Assembly: GCF_018324205.1 (NCBI RefSeq)
Contig: NZ_AP023356.1
Span: 8,128,501-8,192,500 of the forward strand
Direction of reading: 5' to 3'
Source: Actinoplanes ianthinogenes
GTDB lineage: Bacteria; Actinomycetota; Actinomycetes; Mycobacteriales; Micromonosporaceae
Length of the DNA: 64,000 bases
The notes under the pieces were generated by a model. That model saw only the letters and a list, made by a program, of their open reading frames with translations, was not told the DNA's origin and did not search any database. Position 1 is the stretch's first letter; each line of letters opens with the position of its first letter. Made by a program: the position numbers and the translations under genes. Below are positions 60,408 through 64,000 of this stretch, one piece after another.

Positions 60408-60875
60408 GTGGACGACGTCGACAGTGAACCGATGCGCACCACCACCGGGGAACGCCAGGTGTGGGTGGGTCTGGTCAACGTGGTGGTGGCCTCGGCGGTC
60501 TATTTCGCCTATCTGGCGCCCGAGGCGCGGAGTAACCCGATCGAGGACGTCGCCTGGTTCGGCCCGATGGTCTGGTCGATGGTCGCCGGCATCGTCGGGA
60601 CCATCGTGGTGGCGATCGTGGTCGAGGTGGTGGTCGCGATCCGGCGCCGCAAGGAGGGCGCGGAGGTCGCGATCGACGTGCGGGACCGGGAGATCGGCCG
60701 GCGCGGCGGCCGCCTCGCGGTGCCGATCCTGGGCACCGGCATGATGGGCGCGCTGGTGCTGGCCGCGGCCGACGCCGACGGGTTCTGGATCGGCAACCTG
60801 GTCTTCGTGTGCGGCCTGCTCGCCACGCTGGTCGAGGCGGCGGCGAAGATCTACTACTACCGGCGCGGCTTCTGA
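60408..60875 (+). CDS. Four-helix integral membrane protein
   Basis: Protein of 155 aa with four predicted membrane helices (WVGLVNVVVASAVYFAYLA, VAGIVGTIVVAIVVEVVVAI, LAVPILGTGMMGALVLAAAD, GNLVFVCGLLATLVEAAAKI) and a conserved-looking basic loop RRRKEGAEVAIDVRDREIGR between helices 2 and 3. It is coupled to the HTH gene by TGATG. Such pairs (membrane protein plus YozG-type HTH) recur in bacteria without known function. GTG 60408 has GGGAGG 4 nt upstream. Confidence 0.75.
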   Translation: MDDVDSEPMRTTTGERQVWVGLVNVVVASAVYFAYLAPEARSNPIEDVAWFGPMVWSMVAGIVGTIVVAIVVEVVVAIRRRKEGAEVAIDVRDREIGRRGGRLAVPILGTGMMGALVLAAADADGFWIGNLVFVCGLLATLVEAAAKIYYYRRGF

Positions 60876-61099
60876 TGGCGCCGAAACCCACCAAGGTGAC
60901 CAACCGGATCCGGGCCCTGCGCGCCGCGGCCGGCGGCATGACGCAGGCTGATCTGGCCCGGGAGCTGGGCGTCACCCGGCAGACCGTGATCGCCATCGAG
61001 CAGGGGAAGTACTCGCCGTCGCTGGAGCTGGCCTTCCAGATCGCCCGGCTGTTCCGGCAGCCCCTGGACGAGGTCTTTCAGTATGACGACGAGGCCTGA
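60875..61099 (+). CDS. Small XRE/Cro-type HTH regulator (YozG-like)
   Basis: Protein of 74 aa, essentially one HTH_3 domain: KVTNRIRALRAAAGGMTQAD, LGVTRQTVIAIEQGKYSPSL and ELAFQIARLFRQPLDEVFQ. This is the YozG/Cro-CI type found next to small membrane proteins. ATG 60875 overlaps the preceding stop. It probably autoregulates through the palindromes at 60342-60395. Its last 22 bp overlap the convergent TetR gene. Confidence 0.87.
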   Translation: MAPKPTKVTNRIRALRAAAGGMTQADLARELGVTRQTVIAIEQGKYSPSLELAFQIARLFRQPLDEVFQYDDEA

Positions 61100-61671
61100 C
61101 TGAGCACTGACGCCACCATCCGGTGCACCTGCTCCGGGCCGGGCCGCTCGCCGGTGCGGTCGGCGAAAAGCAGGTGGCCGGTGCCGATCAGCATCGCGGC
61201 GAGCACCTCCACCTCGGCGCCGGCCGGCACCCGGCCCAACTCCCGCTCGGCGGCCAGGTAACCGGCGATCATCTGGGCCGCCTCGGTGAGCACCGGCACC
61301 CCGGCCGGCCAGGTCCGCCGCAGCCGGGCCCGCAGCCCGTCGCGGAACGTGATCAGCGCGACGATCGCCACCGCCACCGACTCGAAGACCGCGGTGAGCG
61401 CTGTCGCCAGGTTGCCGGCCACGGTGCCGGTGCCGGCCGCCTCGCGCAACGCGACCGCCTCCGGGGCGAGCTGCTCGACCCGGTCCAGCACGTAGTCGGC
61501 GAGGAACGCGTCGAAGTCGTCGAAGTGCCGGTGCAGCACACCTTTGGCGCAGCCGGCCTCGGTGGTCACCGCCCGGCTGGTCAGCCCGCTCGGCCCGTCC
61601 CGCAGCAGGATCCGGTCGGCGGCCTCGAAGAGCTGGCGGCGCACGTCACGAAGGGCAACCCCGGTTGGCAC
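61078..61671 (-). CDS. TetR-family transcriptional regulator
   Basis: Protein of 197 aa. HTH TSRAVTTEAGCAKGVLHRHF (residues about 31-50) with GVLHRHFDDFDAFL as recognition helix and linker. The C-terminal ligand domain is helical (LATALTAVFESVAVAIVALI). GTG 61671 lies 6 nt after TAGGTT (minus strand). The upstream region carries two AGTGGGC-N4-GCCCACT palindromes covering both its promoter and that of the divergent methyltransferase gene, so it most likely represses both. Confidence 0.88.
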   Translation of the reverse strand: MPTGVALRDVRRQLFEAADRILLRDGPSGLTSRAVTTEAGCAKGVLHRHFDDFDAFLADYVLDRVEQLAPEAVALREAAGTGTVAGNLATALTAVFESVAVAIVALITFRDGLRARLRRTWPAGVPVLTEAAQMIAGYLAAERELGRVPAGAEVEVLAAMLIGTGHLLFADRTGERPGPEQVHRMVASVLSQASSSY

Positions 61672-61694
61672 CAGGCCAACCTACCGCCTTCCTT

Positions 61695-61732
61695 AGTGGG
61701 CGCTTGCCCACTAGAGTGGGCGCATGCCCACT
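61695..61732. promoter_or_regulatory. Twin TetR-type operators AGTGGGC-N4-GCCCACT
   Basis: AGTGGGCGCTTGCCCACT (61695-61712) and AGTGGGCGCATGCCCACT (61715-61732) are both perfect inverted repeats, with centres 20 bp apart. The second contains the ATG of the methyltransferase, and the -10 box TAGAGT (61712-61717) lies between the two. Binding would block both divergent promoters. Confidence 0.88.
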
Positions 61733-62509
61733 CATCATCTTCGCCAAGCCGCGGAGTCGTTCGGCGTCGATGCCGGGCGCTACGACCGCACCCGCCCGCC
61801 CTATCCCGCCGAGCTGCTCCGGCGGATCCTCGACGCGTCACCCGGCCGCGCGGTGCTCGACGCCGGTTGCGGCACCGGCATCGAGGCCCGGCAGCTGCGC
61901 GAGCTCGGCTGCACGGTGCTCGGGGTCGAGCCGGATCCGCGGATGGCGGCGTTCGCCCGGTCCACCGGGATCGGAGTCGAGGTCGCGACGTTCGAGGCAT
62001 GGGAGCCGGCCGGCCGCACGTTCGACCTGGTGGTGGCCGGGACGGCGTGGCACTGGATCGACCCGGAGGCCGGGGCGGCCAAGGCCGCGGCGGTGCTGCG
62101 CCCGGGCGGGCGGCTGGCGCCGTTCTGGCACACGTTCAAGCTGCCGGACGAGGTGGCGGCCGGGTTCGGTGAGGCGTATCGGCGGCTGGTGCCGGACTCG
62201 CCGTTCGCCTTCGCGCGGACGCCGCCCGGGTCGGCCCTGGACGGCTACCGGCCGATCCTGGACCAGGCGGCGGAGGGGATCCGGGCGACGGGGCGCTTCG
62301 GCGAGCCGGAGATCTGGCACGTCGACTGGGAGAGGGAGTACACCCGGGACGAATATCTGGACCAGATGCCGACCTCCGGCGCCCTGACCCGGGTGCCCCC
62401 GGACCGGCTCGCCGAGATCCTGGAGGCGACCGGCGCGGTGATCGACCGCCTCGGCGGCAGCTTCGTCATGCAGTACACCTCAGCAGCGGTCACCGCCGTC
62501 CGCCCCTAA
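61724..62509 (+). CDS. Class I SAM-dependent methyltransferase
   Basis: Protein of 261 aa: AVLDAGCGTGIEARQLRELG is SAM motif I, TVLGVEPDPRMAAFA motif II and VVAGTAWHWIDPEA with LRPGGRLAPFWH the later motifs. The FDLVVAGTAWHW block resembles ubiquinone/trans-aconitate-type methyltransferases, but the acceptor is unknown. The ATG is 6 nt after TAGAGT and lies inside an operator, so the mRNA is probably leaderless and TetR-controlled; the product may be a resistance or detoxification enzyme (inference). Confidence 0.87.
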   Translation: MPTHHLRQAAESFGVDAGRYDRTRPPYPAELLRRILDASPGRAVLDAGCGTGIEARQLRELGCTVLGVEPDPRMAAFARSTGIGVEVATFEAWEPAGRTFDLVVAGTAWHWIDPEAGAAKAAAVLRPGGRLAPFWHTFKLPDEVAAGFGEAYRRLVPDSPFAFARTPPGSALDGYRPILDQAAEGIRATGRFGEPEIWHVDWEREYTRDEYLDQMPTSGALTRVPPDRLAEILEATGAVIDRLGGSFVMQYTSAAVTAVRP

Positions 62510-62526
62510 CCCAAGCTGGTCCCCAC

Positions 62527-62822
62527 GGCCCTTTCCCAGCTCGGTATAGGGCCGTCAGTGCCAGCCGGGGTTGTCGGGCTGGTCCCCAGGGCCCTTTCCC
62601 AGCTCGGTATAGGGCCGTCAGGGCCAGCCGGGGGTTGTCGGGCTGGTCTGCAGGGCCCTTTCCCGGCTCGGAATAGGGCCGTCAGTGCCAGCCGGGGGTT
62701 GTCGGGCTGGTCTCCAGGGCCCTTTCCCGGCTCGGTATAGGGCCGTCAGTGCCAGCCGGGGGGTGTCGGGCTGGTCCCCACGGCCTCTTCCTGGCTGGGG
62801 ATAGGGCCGCCAGGGCCAGCCG
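62527..62822. repeat. Tandem array, 5 x 63-64-bp double-hairpin units
   Basis: Units begin near 62527, 62590, 62654, 62718 and 62782. Each has GGCCCTTTCC...TATAGGGCC and GCCAGCCGG...CGGGCTGGT inverted pairs, with a GGGCCGTCAGTGCCAGCC core. Order and spacing of both hairpins match the larger array at 21120-21850, though the bases differ. It again lies between convergent genes (methyltransferase and copD). No protein is encoded. Confidence 0.92.
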
Positions 62823-62824
62823 GG

Positions 62825-64000
62825 TTACGGCTTCGGGGGGACGGTGACCGTGGTCTTCACGGTGGCCCGGTTGAGGTCGTCGACCCGGATGGTGAAGGCG
62901 ATCTCGTAGGTGCCCGGCAGCGGGAACGAGATCGAGCCCAGAGCGTGGTGCGGCGGGTCCAGGCCCAGCAGCGGCTCCTTCACCGCCTCCAGCCCCTGAC
63001 CCGTCAACTGGGTGCTGACCTGCCACTCGGCCGGCGGCAGCGGCTTGCCCTCCGGCGTGTACAGGAACGCGTGCACCGTGTTGTACTCGCCCAGCTCCAC
63101 CGGATAGATGTTGAACTGGAGCGTGTACAGCGGGCAGGTCAGCGTCTGCGACACCCCGGTGCCGGTGACCGCTCCGGCCTGGGCGCCCGCGGTCCGGCCC
63201 GGGTCGACCTGGACCAGGACCGCGCTCAGCGCCAGGATCACCGCGGTGGCGGCCACCTCGATGCCGACCGTGCGGCGCAGCCCGCTGCCGGACGCCGACC
63301 GGCGCACCAGGCGGCGGGCGACCGCGGCGGCGGCCAGCACCAGGACCAGGACGCCGAGCTTGACGAGCAGCAGGCGGCCGTACCCGGTCTGGACCAGCGC
63401 GGCCGGGGTGCCCACCTGGACCACCGCCTGCACGCTGCCGGCCAGGGCCAGCCAGATCACCGACAGGGCGGCCCAGCGGGACCAGACCGGCAGCAGCACG
63501 CCGAGCACCCGGCGGTCGGTGCCGCGCAGCAGGACGCCGATCAGCGTGACCAGGCCACCGATCCAGATGCCCATGGCGGCCAGGTGCACCACGCCGACCG
63601 TCACCGTGACGGCCGGCATCGGCGCGGCGATCGCGTGCCCGGTCAGCGGCCAGGTCGCCAGCCCGGCGATCCCCAAAATCAAGATCAAGATCCGATTCGG
63701 GTACGCCCGGAGCCGCCGTTTCTCGCCCGGCCGCAGCTGCCCGGCGAACAGGGCGCGCAGGGAGACCGCGAGGAGCGCCAGGATCGCGAGCCGGGCCAGC
63801 AGGATCAGCCCGAACGTGCTGGTGGCCACCTCACCCAGCTCACCGGCCGAGACCTGCCAGAGGGCGGCGCCGCTGCCCTGCTGCGCCTGGGTGCCCAGCG
63901 CGCCCAGGGTCGCCAGCGCGGTCAGCGCCATGCCGGTCCACACCAGCCGGATCGCGCCGGCCCGGGAACGGCGCCGGGGCCAGAGGAAGAGCAGGAACAT
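62825..64000 (-). CDS. copD: Copper-resistance CopD-family membrane protein, 5' end outside the window
   Basis: At least 391 aa; the frame is still open at base 64000, so the N-terminus (often a CopC domain) is missing. About eight membrane helices are seen (AALTALATLGALG, LILLARLAILALLAVSL, ILILILGIAGLATWPLTGHA, VVHLAAMGIWIGGLVTLIGV, ALSVIWLALAGSVQAV). TGHA and GVVHLAAMGIWIGG hold the conserved His residues of the CopD pore. The C-terminal 130 residues form a periplasmic YtkA-like domain (FNIYPVELGEYNTVHAFLYT). Copper import is the known family role. Confidence 0.85.
   Translation of the reverse strand: MFLLFLWPRRRSRAGAIRLVWTGMALTALATLGALGTQAQQGSGAALWQVSAGELGEVATSTFGLILLARLAILALLAVSLRALFAGQLRPGEKRRLRAYPNRILILILGIAGLATWPLTGHAIAAPMPAVTVTVGVVHLAAMGIWIGGLVTLIGVLLRGTDRRVLGVLLPVWSRWAALSVIWLALAGSVQAVVQVGTPAALVQTGYGRLLLVKLGVLVLVLAAAAVARRLVRRSASGSGLRRTVGIEVAATAVILALSAVLVQVDPGRTAGAQAGAVTGTGVSQTLTCPLYTLQFNIYPVELGEYNTVHAFLYTPEGKPLPPAEWQVSTQLTGQGLEAVKEPLLGLDPPHHALGSISFPLPGTYEIAFTIRVDDLNRATVKTTVTVPPKP

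Noticed and set aside
60342..61099. Toxin-antitoxin module
   Set aside because: The HTH protein is paired with a 155-aa four-helix membrane protein, not with a small toxin, and no known toxin motif is present.

Overview
The window is 64 kb of very GC-rich chromosomal DNA from an actinobacterium, most likely a member of the Micromonosporaceae close to Actinoplanes. This is inferred from the codon usage, the phenylacetate, cellulase and MMPL gene types, the FKBP and P450 families, and the many promoters in which a TANNNT -10 box lies 6-8 nt before an ATG or GTG (leaderless transcripts). No rRNA, tRNA, CRISPR array, transposase or phage gene was seen. The layout is that of a chromosome arm with many short, mostly one- to three-gene transcription units.

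Region by region. 1-3376: the 3' part of a paaABCDE operon (phenylacetyl-CoA epoxidase), with paaA cut by the window edge. 3344-9950: an alpha/beta hydrolase, a methyltransferase, an AMP-ligase-like TIGR03089 protein, a small peptidoglycan-binding protein, a lipoprotein, a trypsin-like S1C protease, an FAD monooxygenase and its TetR neighbour. 10031-16245: a fused ABC exporter, a lipoprotein, a membrane metallophosphoesterase and a P-loop kinase. 17817-30527: a glycan region with a polysaccharide deacetylase, a GH26-like lipoprotein, a beta-helix protein, a large polytopic membrane protein, three family 2 glycosyltransferases, a sulfotransferase and a beta-propeller protein. 30797-34561: a Ser/Thr kinase, a tandem universal stress protein coupled to an amino-acid permease, and a STAS protein. 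34848-41396: a P450, a GH9 cellulase with a CebR/CelR-type operator, an ATP-grasp/esterase pair and a TPR protein. 41710-50931: a DUF5990 protein, a quinone-oxidoreductase-like MDR, a GGDEF-EAL protein, an SNF2 helicase with a SWIM protein, a secreted protein and an atypical SDR. 51065-59102: an MMPL transporter with a roughly 1,400-residue repetitive tail, an unrecognised membrane-anchored protein and an FKBP isomerase. 59109-64000: YaaA, a STAS protein divergent from a membrane protein/HTH pair, a TetR divergent from a methyltransferase, and the 3' part of copD.

The least ordinary content is non-coding. Two tandem arrays, about 12 x 64 bp at 21120-21850 and 5 x 64 bp at 62527-62822, belong to one family. 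Every unit can fold into two hairpins, and both arrays lie between convergent genes. A second, dispersed family of elements (about 90-230 bp), whose ends carry a (C)GGTACG core in inverted orientation, occurs at 5648-5736, 16722-16856, 22122-22214, 34621-34846 and 41441-41657. One copy abuts a LacI-family gene fragment. Two operator pairs are clear: AGTGGGC-N4-GCCCACT twice between a TetR gene and a methyltransferase gene, and TGTCAAA-N4-TTTGACA twice between a STAS gene and an HTH operon.
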